DNA of 64,000 bases from contig JAFEKR010000001.1 of assembly GCA_019022495.1 (NCBI GenBank), forward strand, positions 6,820,001 through 6,884,000, written 5' to 3'. The translations under genes were made by a program, and so were the position numbers. Below the pieces are notes generated by a model. It ran no database searches. It saw only the letters and a program-made list of their open reading frames with translations, and had not been told where the DNA came from. This DNA comes from Epichloe hybrida. Lineage: Eukaryota; Ascomycota; Sordariomycetes; Hypocreales; Clavicipitaceae. Positions within the stretch are counted from its first letter, which is position 1. Each line of letters opens with the position of its first letter. Shown piece after piece: positions 11,881-24,438 of this stretch.

Positions 11881-13186
11881 GTAAGATATAAGTAAATCAC
11901 AAGCATCTAGGAATAATATTACTATAGTAAAGGTTTAATATTATTAGTTACCTAAAAACTTTACCTAGAGGCCTATGTTATATTATAGAAAAACAAAGGA
12001 AATAGCGCCTAAAGTGTAAGTAAAGTAACTAGAAAATACTCTATTATAGCCTCTATATAGGAGATAACCTTATTATCTATAAACCTATATTTTACCTTAT
12101 TCTTATTAGCCTAAACCACCTTCTCTATAGTATAGAAAAAGTAGTGCATTACTATAGCCTAGGTAATATAGCCTAGATTTAATAAATAAAGCTAAAGAAC
12201 TATATACACTTCTTATATAGCTATAGTATTCTCTAGGTCCTCCTATTAAAATATTAGTAAAGCCCTAGTAAATAGATAATAGAAAGCTAGAACCTAACTA
12301 GAAGAGAGGGAAATAAGGCTATAGTTACTATAGTAACCTATAACTACTACTAAGAGACTAGATAGTTTTAGTAAGAAATAAAGGTAGCTTATATAAAAAG
12401 GTTAGTAAATAATAAGTAATTAGGTTAAGATTTAATAGACTTAATATATCTTTATAGCACTAGTTAACCTAAAGGTAATATAGTATATAGTATTTATATA
12501 GTTAAACGTTATAACTAAATTAAGAATATAGGTAATAAAGCTATAGTAAGTCTTCTCTAAAAAAACATAAATAGCCTCCTTATCTAGGGTAGAAATAGTA
12601 GTACTTATAAGGGCTTTTACTTACTTATATATAACTATTAGGTTAGAAAAGTTACTAGCTATTATTACTATAGCTTAGTATAGAAATATTAGTAAGTTAG
12701 GGGTATATAATAATAGAATACTAAGTAACTTACTATCTTATAAGTATTACTATATTTATTACACTAAAGGTAATATTTTAACTACTTATTCCTAGTAATA
12801 CCCCTAACTAAAGAATAAGAAAAACTATATAAAATCCTTAGTAAAGTAGCCTTAATAAGCAGGTGCCTCTTAAAGTTAGCGTAACTAGTATGTAAGTAAT
12901 ATATATAAGAGTAAGTATAGAAGTAAATACTATTAGCCTCTATAATAAAATAATAAGGAAAAGTATATAATAAGTTAGGGTAAATAAAGTCTAATTAAAA
13001 TTAATTAAAGTAAGCTAAAGTTAAGGGGAGGAAAAGGAAGTAATATAATAATAAGTTATAATAGAATTTATATTATAAAGCTAACTAATTTATTTATTAT
13101 TATTTTAATTACTAGCTAGTTAGTAAATAGCTATATTAAGGCTAATAAAAGCTATTTAGGAGCCTAGCTATAAGTAAGGGAATAAT
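11881..13186. other. G1 3' untranslated/unknown region
   Basis: 1.3 kb between the last recognisable pol motif and the 3' LTR. It is AT-rich, with no open frame and no motif I can identify. This is long for a Ty3/gypsy 3' UTR, so a lost extra ORF or another insertion is possible. Confidence 0.4.
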
Positions 13187-13376
13187 TATAAGGCCCTACT
13201 TATAACATAAATACACCCTACTAGCGTACTACGCTAAGGGCTAGGACCACGTGACACTAGCAAGCCACTAGCTATAAGCTAGCAACTTGCACATATAACA
13301 CACTTAGACCTAGCAAGCTTCAGTCAATATACGAACGCCCCTATACCTCTTGCCTAGCTATCCCTTTGTTCTCACA
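13187..13376 (+). repeat. 3' LTR of G1
   Basis: 190 bp, colinear with 5216-5405 and ending CTCACA. The target duplication TAAAC follows at 13377-13381. This copy keeps more C at its 3' half (for example GAACGCCCC) and less at its 5' half than the left LTR, so RIP hit the two copies unevenly. Confidence 0.9.
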
Positions 13377-13381
13377 TAAAC

Positions 13382-16260
13382 ACACTATCTTTACTAGGTC
13401 TTCCCTCTCCTATTCTTTTTATATTTAGCGATAATAACACACTCCCTATAACTAGGTAGAGACTTCTTAAAAGGAAAGCATTATGTATAGAGGAGGAAGG
13501 GCCTTCTTAAAAGAGTAGGTGTTTTTAGAGATAGATAAACGAAGTACACTAGAGACACTTGCTATATAGCTAACTTGTTTGTGGACCTAAATGAATATGC
13601 AGTTTTTAAACCATACGCTACTTAATAGATTAAGTTGATATATAAAGTTATTTTGCACTATTATGCATAGGAAATATGCTTACTGTACTATGCGGTAATG
13701 CGATAATGCCTTTGCGAATGGTATCTATAGCGCTATAATGTAACCTTTCTCTATTAATCCCTGTCTCACTAATGTTAATGACTATAGTTTACGCGCTAAG
13801 GTCCTTAGCCTCTATGCGGTGCCGCTAGCGCTTAGAGCCTTGCTAAAGTAGCGCTAATTAGAGTTGGTTAGTTGCCACGAAAATAAACACCTCCTTCTCT
13901 TAGTGATAACCACATACTTAATGTGTCTAGTCGTAACCACTTTCTATCCATTTTTTGTAACTATAAAGTATTAAAATTTTAATGAGATAAAACCAAACAA
14001 AATAATCTACTATGGACTATTCTCTCCTAATTACTATCCGCTCTAAGAGCCTGGACAGGAAACAGGTTGCTCTAGGCCCTTTGGATTCCTTAAGATGAAA
14101 ACTTTCTTACTGCTTCTGCTATCTGCATTTAATAGTAAAATTCGGAAATAGTAAGAGAATAAGATATAGTGTAATCCGTAAGTTCCCTTTACTACGTAGA
14201 AGTCTGCCTGTACTAAATTGCTATAACTTAGCATTAACAAGAACTTATGTACTTGTAAGTTATAACTACTACTGCAAAATAAGACAAACCTGCGGAATAG
14301 TAAGTCTTTGTTCACGAGTTATGCTACGAAGTCTTTCTTATTGCTAAGTAGATATTAGACTGCTATTATGACATCTCTAGTAAGCTTATTAAAGAGTATG
14401 ACGCTTTTTAGGCACTACTAGAGAGCTAGAGGATATTCTCTAAAGATGCTCTTAATAGAGCTATAGACTCTTTTAGAAAACTCGTCCTAGCTGTATTTAT
14501 CTTAGACCTTTGCTAACGTGAGATTAGACGTGTGGAGCGTTAACATTATTATAGGGAGGCTATGGAGGGGGGAAATACGTAGGATATAATTAGCGAAGGC
14601 ATTATAACAAGCACTGTCGATTTGGAACCTCTAAGAAAGATATCTAAGCTTACGTAAGAATAGGATACCTTAGCGACTTTAGAGAGTATAGCTAGACTTA
14701 TAGTTAAGAATACCTCTATGCTTTAGGATGTCCTTGCTTAACTAACAGAGGTAAACAGCTTGTCCCCCCTATATGCTATTGCACAACTTCTCTGACAATC
14801 TTATAATAGCACTAGAGACCTAAGCAAGATTAGATTGCTCTAACTTAGCCCTCTTCTAATGAAAAACTCTACTTCCACCCTTGCCTGGCCATAGACCAAT
14901 TACCTTCCGTTGCTATGTAACATACTAACCATGCCTTAGTTAACTCTTTCCCTTCCTAGAAGCTTTAACAACGAGGAACTAAGGGGCCTAGCATATATTA
15001 CAAAACAACCTCATATGCCCCTAACCCTAAGTGTCTCTTAACCTATGATACAAGAGCATATACAATGAGCTTTACCACCTTATATCAAAAGGCAGCACAT
15101 TGCCCTTTATCTGTTCTATCTATAGCATGAAATACTACTAAGTTATGATACTCTTTCCTTAAGGGTTAAAAGAACACTTAGCATGACGCAAATACTAGGA
15201 GTCTTATATAGAATACCCTACACTTGCAGTCCTCTACTCTCTAGGTTTCTGGAACTTAGCTAACAGCGTTTATTGTTCCCTAAAAGGGTCCGTTGCTACC
15301 GTAGCGTGCCTTTTAATGCTCTTCCTTAACTAAACGTTCTGTTTGTTTAACCACCGAAGGTCTACTTGTCGTCTCCTGGGCTTTAGAGAATTTTATAATT
15401 TTCCTATTCTCGAAGCATTAAGATGATTCTCTTAATAAGGGATATTCTATTGTTGCTATAGAGTATCCCATAACTCTCCCTGCTATTAGAAATGCACTTA
15501 CATCTGTATTAAAAGATCCTTTTACCCTTCCGTCTCTTTAAAATCTTCTTCTTATTCTTCACCGCTACCTATAGCTACCCCTTAGCTAGGTAAATAATTA
15601 ATAAGTTTTATTCCTAAGCTTCTAGTGCCTCCTATTACTATCCTATACCTACAGAGTCCCTTAGTTCCTCTATAGAGCCTTATTATAGTTTACTAGGACC
15701 CTTAGTGCTTTAATTAAGTGTCCTTAACTCTTCTGATACCTTAGTATTATTTCCTAATAACATCCTAGAATCCTTAGGTTACTAATAAGCCTTTGGTCTC
15801 TTAAAGACTTAAACTTATAAATAAGCGTCCCTTCTGTTCCTTAGATAGTATAATAGCTGCCTAGGGCGTACTTTTGCTTACCTTAAAACACATAAGGTAT
15901 TTTACTTTGCATGCTATTACTTCCAGGAAAGTTATTTTACTAATACCTAAACATCTAAGTTATTCTGTCTCCCGCTATATAGGAGGGCAAAGATAGCTAC
16001 TTAATTATATTTAAGTTGTTTATTATAAGGAGGTTTCCGTTCCTATCCTAAGGCGTCTACGCTATTCTGTTGTTTTATACTCCTAAAGCCTAATATTAAA
16101 CTAGATTTCATTTATTTTATAGTTAAGTTTTATAAACGTTATTATATTTCGATTAATTCTATTCTACTAGCTAACCGCGAAGTAAATAGTTACGTGTAGT
16201 AAGCAAGCCTAAAACGTAATATAAAGGGCATAAATAAGAGGTAGAAATTTGCAACCATTA
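13382..16260. other. Decayed non-repeat-like region, unrecognised
   Basis: About 2.9 kb, less strongly RIPed than the retroelements (CpG and CpA words persist). From about 14330 to 15060 a plus-strand frame reads as a helical protein with only scattered stops, for example TLATLESIARLIVKNTS near 14675-14725, but I cannot name a family. A 90-codon minus-strand frame at 14043-14315 is Phe/Leu/Ser-rich and unsupported. This DNA was contiguous with 3604-5215 before G1 inserted. Confidence 0.35.
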
Positions 16261-16264
16261 ACTA

Positions 16265-17350
16265 GCTAATATAGCCTTGAGCTTTGAGAAAATAAATTAG
16301 AATGTCATGTTTCTTTTGTTTTTGTTGAAGAGGTTTCTGCCTAGTCTTTAATTAACGTGTGTTAATTACATAATCCCCGGCCTTATCTCCGAACGCATAG
16401 TTAAATGCACTTTTTGAGTAAAGCAAGAAGTTCTTCGCCTTCGGTTTTCAAGCTAGTATATAACTAATTGACTCTTTCTCGTTGCTTGCCACTATGTTAA
16501 TTTTCATTTGATTTACGTCAATACCACTTAGATTATTAGCGTTTCTAGAAGTAAGGTTTAGGCTATTATTTAATAGGAAAACTGACTTTTTGATTTTGTG
16601 CGACGACCCTAGAATAAGATATACACGCTCTTCTTTCAGAAATCTTAGGTTTTTCCCTAGAAAAGCCACCGCTAAGTAGATATCCCATACAGTAAAGAGA
16701 ATTCTGCCCCAAACAGGCTACCGTTGACCTCTACTATCCAGGTCCTGACTAAGTTATATCTTATTAAATTCTAGGTCCCTCTTAGAAGGAGGCAAATAGC
16801 CTAAATAATACTTCTATCATTCAGTGTAAGAATTAGAGTTAGAAACTAGTCCACTATATCCTTTGGCCTATTTTTCGTCTAAAAAAGCGTTATCTATAGC
16901 ATCTTTCTCTTGCTTGCTATCCAGGCCTTCTTAAAGCTCATCATCCGTAAGGTCTTGGCTCTCTAGTACCGTGGACTCTTAGTACTTCTCTTTCCTAACT
17001 ATTTTATGTTTCAAAGGTTTCTCTTAGGTCTTCTTCCCTAAGTTTGTGTTTCTTTTTGTGTATAATAGTGTTTTCTCCTTCTAAGATACTCCTTAGTCCT
17101 TTTCCTGTCTAGATCTGGTCTGTTCCTCCTCTTCCCCTTCTTTCTCCTCTTACTTTTCTTCTTTCTCTTCTTCTTCCTTTTCTTCTTCCTCTTCCTCCCC
17201 CTCTTTCTCCCCCTCTTTCTCCCTTACTTCCTCCCTCTCTTCCCCCCCCTTTTCCCCTCTCTCTTCCCCTCCCTCTTCCTCCTTCTCTTCCTATTCTCTT
17301 AATATCTTCTTACTCTTTTTACTTTAAACTAAACCTTTGCTCTTTTTTAC
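16265..17350 (-). pseudogene. Decayed ORF with acidic/charged N-terminal region
   Basis: A minus-strand frame can be followed from about 17350 to 16265 if RIP stops are read as Gln. It begins with a highly charged segment. The pyrimidine-rich plus strand at 17110-17290 reads as Glu/Lys repeats on the minus strand. It then gives LESQDLTDDEL (near 16975) and a hydrophobic-plus-polar stretch. The last 73 codons (16448-16669) are uninterrupted, running MAFLGKNLRFLKEERVYLI to SNEKESISYILA. I do not recognise the family; it could be a host gene or the ORF of a DNA transposon. G2 inserted just upstream of it (17504), so any 5' exon would continue beyond 24443. Confidence 0.4.
17105..17290. repeat. 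Polypyrimidine/polypurine tract (CTT/CTC-rich)
   Basis: About 185 bp of almost uninterrupted C and T on the plus strand, built from TTCTTCT, TTCCTCTTCC and CCCCTC words. It may be the coding imperfect repeat for the Glu/Lys-rich segment of the minus-strand relic, or a simple homopurine tract able to form triplex DNA. Confidence 0.8.
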
Positions 17351-17504
17351 ATCCTTTACGCTCCTATTACTATCTTTATTCTTAAAAAATATATATATAT
17401 CTTTATTTACCTCCTTTTAATTTCTTTTACACTTAAGAAGCTAGTTTATATTAAGTATAAGGACTCTATTCTTCTTAGTGTATTTGAACTTTTTTGTTTA
17501 TGTG

Positions 17505-17739
17505 TGTTATGGACTCGAGCTACGAGCTCGGGTTAAGTCCGGCTCCGGAAAGGCTCCGGAAAGTATGCGCACCCTAGGCAAAGGGGTTAGGGCTTTGCGT
17601 AAACCACGCACGGACTATATATATGGGGATATATATCTAAATACTATATAATACTAGTAAAGTTCTCCTTTCCTTCTATAAGAATAATATTCTTATTCTA
17701 AATGCTTATATATAGTAACTATAAGGCTAGTTCCTAATA
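17505..17739 (+). repeat. 5' LTR of G2
   Basis: 235 bp, the better preserved copy. It opens TGTTATGGACTCGAGC with an internal palindrome (CTCGAGCTACGAGCTCG) and ends CCTAATA. Near its middle it carries the CTAGGCAAAGGGGTTAGGG block shared with the 3' copy. Confidence 0.93.
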
Positions 17740-18900
17740 TATATTATTCTTTACTATAGAAATAACCTAGCCTATGAATACGCTATTACTACTAAATATA
17801 ATAGATAATAATAAGTTAATATGCTTATAATAATAGGTAAAATAATAGGTAAAGTAAATCTAGTACTTAGCTTATATATAAAATATAGCACCTATACTAA
17901 TCTAAATTAAGTAAAAACCCTTACTAATAGGTCCCCCCTTTAATAGTAATAGGGTCCTATTTATAGCCTAAAAAGGCCTTATAACTTATAAACTACTAGT
18001 AAATAAGGAGTTTATTAGTAATAATTGGGATTAGTAGTGTTTTATTTACTAGAACCTATTAGCTAAGGTCTAAGCATAAGTTATACCCTTCTTTAAGAAG
18101 GGTTACCTTAAGGACTTTTACCTATCTTAGCTTCTTAATTACCTAGGGGAGATATTTAATAACCCTTACTAATAGGAAATAGCTATTATAGAACTTAACT
18201 AGTTAATATAATAATAAAATAAAAGGTTTAGTAACTTCTATATTTACTTTAAATAGAAGTTAGCCTTAGCTAGGGGGCTTAAGTAAGTAAACTTAGTAAA
18301 GTTATCTAAGTTATATATAGCGCTTAATAAGTAAATAAGGGACTATAGTATTAGGTAAGACATACCCTAGGCTAACTATATAGTAGTAATAACTTACTAT
18401 TAAAGCATTACGCTAGATATTAAGTCCTATTAACTAGAGGAAAAACACTATATATAGAAATAAGGTAATATAGCGCCTAGGTATAATAAGGCTAAGATAT
18501 AGGATAAGGATATACTAATAATAGATATTTACTTTATAGGTATATTAGGGACCTAATAAAACTCTAGAAAGTCTATAGAATACTATAAGTTAGGTAATAA
18601 GAAGGGTAGTAAATAAGCTAAGTAAGTTACCTAGGATATGCTTAATACATGCTATAATAAGGGTTAATGCTTATAATATAGCTTCTCTAAGTATTTTACT
18701 ATAGTATACTTATTATATCCTACTATCTATCCTTAGATAAAGTCTTTTATAAATACTTATAATACTAAGGAAATACCTACTATTAACTTAGATAATAAAT
18801 CTATAGACTAGTTAGAAAAAAAGTAACCCTATTATTAAGTTATTTAATAAGAGATATAGGGAAGAGGTATATAAGGGCTTTATAGTATATAGTTATTACT
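17740..18900 (+). pseudogene. gag-like region of G2
   Basis: A plus-strand frame reads as a helical capsid-like protein through stops (for example QKLALARGLKQVNLVKLSKL around 18252-18310). Near 18648-18675 comes CYNKGQCLQY, compatible with the start of a CCHC zinc knuckle. That position, between LTR and protease/RT, supports gag. It is heavily RIPed. Confidence 0.6.
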
Positions 18901-19499
18901 AGTAAGGACTATAAGGAGATCTAGAGTAATATAAATTTAAGCCCCTTCTTAGTTCCTATATTAATTAATAAGACTACCTTTATAAATACTTAGGTTAATA
19001 TAGGTTATAACTACTATACTACTATAAGTAAATACCTAGTTTAAAAGCTTTAATTAGAATACCTCTCTCTTCTAACTAAGAGATTAGTTTACACTACTAT
19101 TAATGTAAAATAAGGGGGAAAGGAAAGTTAGGAAAAATAATTATATATATTATATATAGTTTAGTTTTAACTAGATTTAAATAGATAGGAGATACTAATT
19201 ATAGTATATATAATCCTAGGATTAATAAGGTAACTAATCCTAGGGATACTATAAATAAAATAAAATAAAATTAATCTAAATATAGTATAGTAGTAAGTTT
19301 ACATTAGCTTTATAAATAAGTTATATATATAGGCTATAGTAAATAGGAGAGTTAACTATCCTATAGTTTTAATTCTTAGCTTAACCTTTATAGGTTTAGT
19401 ATAATACATACGTAAACGGAAGGAGAATATCTAGCTATACGCTATAAGCTTATAGGAGATTATATTAATCTTATAGATTAACATAACCCTAGAACCTAT

Positions 19500-20900
19500 A
19501 GAGGGGGAGCTTCTTGCTTCCTTACTAAAGGTATTATAGGATTTTTAAGACTTATTTCCAGAAAGTAAGGTAAGTGCCCTGCCCCTATATTAAGGGAAGT
19601 TAGACTACTATATTTAACTAAAGTATAATATAAATAGTAGCAAGCCTAACCTACTATAAGTACCTTTATATAATATACCCTAAGAATATTTACTTAAGAT
19701 CTAGAAGTAAGTAATAGACTTAATAGATAAGGGGTGGATTTAAGTAAGCTCCTTATTAGTAGTAGCCCTAGTATTACTTATAAAGAAGCCTAGGGGTAGC
19801 TAGAGGTTTTATATAGACTATTACACACTTAATAAGATTATAAAATAAGACTATTACTTCCTGCTATTAGTAAAGGAAATGCTATATTTACTATTAGAGG
19901 TAAAGTGGTTTATAAAGCTAAATATATAATTAGTATTCTATTATATATATATTACTAAAGGTAAGGAATACTAGACCGCATTCTAGACTAGGTTTAGCTT
20001 ATTTAAATAGCTTATATGTCCCTTTAGGTTAGTAAGCATGCTAGTAACTTTCTAATAATATATTAATAGCGCGCTAAGTAAGATACTTAGTAATTATATT
20101 ACCGCATACCTTAATAATATACTTATTTACTTAGGTGGTTTAAGGAGGGACTATATATAGAAGGTTCGTGGTATGCTAGCTAGATTATAATAGGCTAGCC
20201 TAAACCTAGATATTAAGAAATATATCTTTGCTACTAAAGAGGTTAAGTACTTAGGGTTTATTATTTAGGTAAGGAAAGCTATCTATCTAGATAAAGAAAA
20301 GATTATAGTAATTTAGGATTAGGAGGCACTAACTAGGGTTTAGGGGGTTTATAGTTTTCTAGGGTTTGCTAACTTTTATTATAACTTTATACTAGATTTC
20401 TTAAATATTATAGGTCCTCTAATTAACTTAATAAAGAAGGGGGTTCTATTTTACTAGATAGAGAAATATAATAAGGCCTTTAAGGTATTAAAGTTAGCTT
20501 TTATATTATACCTAATCCTAGCTTAGTAGGATCCTAAAAGGGATATATTAGTAAAGGCAAACTACTTTAGAATAGCCCCAGGGGGGTGTCTCTCCTAGTT
20601 TAGTAATAATAGTATTCTATATCTAGTAGCTTACTATTTAGCTTAATTATAACCTACTTAGCAGAATTACATAATTTATAACAAGGAGTTACTAGTAATT
20701 ATCTCTTATCTTAAGGTGTAGTTAGTAGAGCTGTAAGGTATAAGTAAGCTATTTATAATTTTAATCAACTATAAGAACCTTAAGTACTTTATAGCGCTAA
20801 GGGAGATATCTAAATATTAAGTATAGTAAGTAAAGGCCCTAGCACTCTTTAATTTCTATTTATATTATAAACTAGGCACTTAAGCAAAATAACTAGATAT
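19500..20900 (+). pseudogene. G2 reverse transcriptase and RNase H
   Basis: RT blocks appear in order: LLIKKPRGSQRFYIDYYTLN (about 19776-19835), LNIQLVFYYIYI (about 19918-19953), TAFQTRFSLFKQLICPFRL (about 19976-20032). The active site reads TAYLNNILIYL (about 20100-20131) where functional Ty3 enzymes have YLDD, so both Asp codons became [14 protein letters not shown] thumb block follows (about 20360-20390). The connection/RNase H segment then has DPKRDILVKANYF (about 20530), where the first catalytic Asp of RNase H would sit. This enzyme would copy the element RNA to DNA in cytoplasmic particles; this copy cannot. Confidence 0.87.
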
Positions 20901-21189
20901 ACTATTATAGTATTATCTAGAGAGGCTAGGAATAGAAAGGGTAAAAGCACTAATTATCTAGTTAGTATCTAGTTTTATAAAGTTTTCCCTTAAGGGAAAA
21001 TAACTATATATTTACCTTAAACCTATTATAGTAGTAAAGGGAAGTGCTTCTAATAGTATTCTAATAGAGTTAAGGGTCTTGCCTGCTAGTAAGTTAATAT
21101 TTATGGATAAGTACCTTTAGTCTCTATAGGATTAGTCTTTAGCCTAGGATAAGGCATATAATTTATAGATAGACACTATAGCGGCAAGG

Positions 21190-22510
21190 GCTAGGAAGTT
21201 CCTAGATACTACTAACACTAGAGAATAAATTATAAATTATTAGATTAGCATAAAGGGGTTACTCTAATTCTAAGGATAGATATAAGTCCTTAAATAGAAG
21301 CTATTAACTATAATATTAATATAGCGTATTTATAACTTGCCCTTATTAGGTTACCTAGGTTAAAATATAACCTTTAAGGCGCTTTAAAGGGACTTCTACT
21401 AGGATAGTATATTATAGGATATAGCTTAGTTTATATAAAACTATTATTACTATAAAGGGCGGAAAAGCTAGTAACTATAATAAGGCTTACTAAAACCTAT
21501 TCCGCCCCCTAATAGGTACTAGTTATAAATATCTATTAACTTTATAACTAACTTTCTAGTAGAAATATAGGATTAGCCACGGTTTCTTATAGTTATTATT
21601 AATTAGCTCTTAAAGTATATCTAGTTAGAAGTAATATTATTAATAAAGGCTAGGGTATGCGTGAAATAATTTAAATACTACTAGTAGTGTTTCTATAGAT
21701 TCCCTATATAAATTATTATAGATTATAAGTTAGACTAGCTAAGTAATTTTTAGATAGAGCTTTATAATAGGGTTAGCATGTAATAGTTACTTTCTACTAC
21801 ATATTACTTATAAATAAATAGTGGTATAGAAAGGGTAAACTAGGAAGTATAGGCTATACTACATATAATACTATCTTTCTCCTAGTTTAAATAGCTAGAT
21901 CACCTACTAGCTTACTAGCTAGCATTAAATAACAGGGATTTATTAGTAACTAAAATAAGCGTAAATATAGCACTCTATAGGTTTAATATATCTGTAATTC
22001 AGGATCTATTACCTACAGGGTAATCTACTACATTAGTAAAGGGAAGGGCTTAAGCCTTTCTATAATATTTAAAAGATAGTATAGATTTAATATAGGCTGT
22101 AATAGCCTTTATTTAATAATAATAGTAAGAGAATATAAATAGTAGTTATAGGCTAGTAGAGCAATTCTAGGTTAGGGACTATATATAGCTTAGCCTTTAT
22201 AATATTAAAATAAACCACCCCTATAAAAAGTTAGATTAGGTTATAGCTAAATATAAGGTACTTAAGGTACCTATACCCTTAATAGTTAGGTTAGATATCC
22301 TAAGAGAACTATATCCTATCTTTTATATTAACTTAATTTAGTATGTAATAAATAATCCGCTACTAAGCTAAAGACTAGCTAATAAACATTTACTACTAGA
22401 GCTAGTTATAATAAATACTAATAATAATCTCGTAAAGTATTAAGTAAAGGAAATCCTTATAGCTAAGAACACACTAGGTAAGGGTTTAAACTAGAATATC
22501 TTAGTTAAAT
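21190..22510 (+). pseudogene. G2 integrase
   Basis: Blocks in the same frame direction as RT: LPLLGYLGQ (about 21340), FYQDSILQDIAQFI (about 21390-21430), and the core start ISINFITNFL (about 21530-21560). IDYKLDQLSNF (about 21720) and INSGIERVNQEVQ (about 21810-21850) correspond to the D-GxxF and NGxxERxNQ blocks of retroviral-type integrases. GRANDRDLVT-like NNRDLLVT follows at about 21928. The tail near 22500 has ILVKQRGYY, resembling the VKWxGY module at the end of many fungal gypsy pol proteins. It is RIP-degraded. Confidence 0.82.
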
Positions 22511-24170
22511 AAAGAGGTTATTATTGAAATCAAAAGAGTGGACCGATCCTACTGAACCTAGGATTACAAAGCCTTATATATTTTTAACATATTTTAACAG
22601 TTATATATAGCTAACTTAGAAGCTATTAGAAAGTATAGTATATATAGAAGCACTTAACTATTTTGAATTATAATAAGGGGATATATAGATAAATAATAGC
22701 CCTAAAAGAGTGCATTTTAATTTAACTAAAAACAGCTAAAAGATACCTAATTTCTATTTAATATATATATAACCTAGCGCTAAATTTCTACTATAATATA
22801 AAATAATTTAGGAAGGGGAGGGTGTTATTATTATTATTATGTTACTAGCAGGCCTTAGTAATAGTGTAAGCTAGCTTTGTAATAGTTTTAGCTATTTATT
22901 AGACTTAGGCATTACCTACCTCCTAGGTAAAGATAGACTAGGCTAAGTTATTATTTATAGTTCTTATACTATAAAAGAATTTAGTAGCTAGGTTATTATA
23001 TCCTTAGTAAGTAGGTATTATCTAAGTAAGTATAAGTTACTATACCTTAGAGGTACCCTAGGTATAGGCTATACTTATAAGGGAGGAGGCTAGGGGCTAG
23101 GCCTTAGCTAGATTAATATAAGTAGTAGTAAGCATACTATTAAAATATTTATAATAGTAAATAAAAGTTTTTATAAGAATAGTATACTATCCCTTATTAT
23201 TACTAGTTTATAGCATAGCTAGAGTCTTAATAGCTTTTCCTATATATATAAAATTCTTAAGATATTTAAAGGTATAGTAAAGTTTTAGGTTTACGCTATA
23301 TAGGTACTTCTCCTAGAGATATATATAATAGCTAGCTTAGTAATAGTAATAGGCCTAGTTTAGCCCTAGAGTGTAGTTAAGGGTACCCTTATTTTAGAGA
23401 TTATTTATATAAGGACTATATAGAAAATTATACTCCTTACTATTAGAGAGGTCCTTATTATTAGAGTTTCCCTTTAAAATATACTTACTAAGGTAAGTAT
23501 ACTTAAATAGGTTAGAAAAGAGTAAAGAAGAGAAAAGGGGTATGCTAGTTATAAGTTAGTTAAAGAGGGAGATAACACTACTTATAAGAAAAAGCAAACT
23601 AAATATAAGAAAGAAGCTTAAAGGTAGTAAAATAATTAATAAATAAGGTTAGAAAGGGTATAAGAAAAAGAAATTATAATAATAGGGAGGTAAAAGGATA
23701 TAAAGTTAAGGGAGGGGAGATAAGTTATTTATATTTTAGGATAAATTAGTTAAGCTCTAATTAAAGTATAGGTTATTTATATTTATAAATAAAGGCTAGG
23801 AGTAAATAGGGGTAGTATATTATATAATAAAGGGCTAGATAATTACTAATAAGGGGGCTATTTAAAGTAAAGCTTAAATTTAGCAAGTAATAAATAAAAT
23901 ATAAGATTAAGGTAAAGTTAAGGGGGTAGGAAAGGTAAGGAGATAGCTAGTAATAGGGGGTTATAAAAGAGGTAGCTAGTATTTTTAAGGGTAGGACTAA
24001 AGTAAAGTAAGGCACCTACCACACTAAAAATTTTTCTACTTTATATAGTAGAGATATAACCTTACCTAGTAACCTATTAGCTTTACTAGGCTACTTATAT
24101 TACCTTACTAGGTTTTTCTATAAGAGCTATATAATAGGGGTCTAGTATTAATATATACTTACTTTTTTAT
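22511..24170. other. G2 post-integrase region, unrecognised
   Basis: About 1.65 kb between integrase and the 3' LTR. A patch near 22525-22565 (AAAGAGTGGACCGATCCTAC) is notably un-RIPed. The rest is AT-rich, readable only through stops. It is long for a 3' UTR and might hold a decayed extra ORF; I see no motif supporting one. Confidence 0.4.
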
Positions 24171-24190
24171 AGGAGAAGGAAGGGGGGGAT
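24171..24190 (+). promoter_or_regulatory. Polypurine tract of G2
   Basis: AGGAGAAGGAAGGGGGGGAT lies 13 bp before the 3' LTR, where the plus-strand primer for LTR-retrotransposon replication is normally found. It is the only long purine run at this end of the element. Confidence 0.7.
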
Positions 24191-24203
24191 AAGTATAGGG
24201 GTA

Positions 24204-24438
24204 TATTATAGACTTAAGCTATAAGCTTAGGTTAAGTCTAGCTCTAGAAAGGCTCTAGAAAGTATACGCACCCTAGGTAAAGGGGTTAGGGCTTTACGCA
24301 AACTATATATAGACCACACATAAGGGGATATATATCCAGATGCTATGTAACACTAGTAAAGTTCTCCTTTCCTTCTGTAAGAATAATATTCTTATTCTAA
24401 ACGCTTATACGCAGTAGCCATAAGGCCAGTTCCTAACA
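24204..24438 (+). repeat. 3' LTR of G2
   Basis: 235 bp, colinear with 17505-17739. It is more RIPed at its 5' half (CTTAAGCTATAAGCTTA where the left LTR has CTCGAGCTACGAGCTCG) but better kept at its 3' half (ACGCTTATACGCAGTAGCC). TSD ATGTG follows at 24439. Confidence 0.93.

Larger units (their letters stand above)
5216..13376 (+). mobile_element. Ty3/gypsy element G1, with TSD TAAAC
   Basis: A complete LTR retrotransposon bounded by 190-bp direct repeats (5216-5405 and 13187-13376), flanked by identical TAAAC at 5211-5215 and 13377-13381. Internal order is gag-like, RT, RNase H, integrase, and an integrase C-terminal/chromodomain-like tail. Integrase after RT is diagnostic of Ty3/gypsy. About 1.58 kb of the span is a foreign satellite-bearing insertion inside the integrase (9641-11220). 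All reading frames are broken by RIP stops, so the copy is inert. The left LTR opens with TGTGAGG and the right one with its RIPed form TATAAGG, so the right LTR has lost its TG terminus. Confidence 0.9.
17505..24438 (+). mobile_element. Ty3/gypsy element G2, with TSD ATGTG
   Basis: 6934 bp bounded by 235-bp LTRs (17505-17739, 24204-24438) and a perfect 5-bp target duplication ATGTG (17500-17504, 24439-24443). The left LTR starts TGTTATGGACT and the right one ends GTTCCTAACA, so the original termini were TG...CA. The opposite ends were RIPed to TA. The internal order of gag, RT, RNase H and integrase is that of Ty3/gypsy. A purine tract precedes the 3' LTR. It is a distinct family from G1: LTR sequence and pol motifs differ. 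It is dead through RIP stops and loss of catalytic Asp residues. Confidence 0.93.

Noticed and set aside
14330..16200. NLR/STAND-like or other named gene read through stops
   Set aside because: In RIPed DNA any frame becomes continuous when stops are read as Gln. No ordered motif set supports a family.
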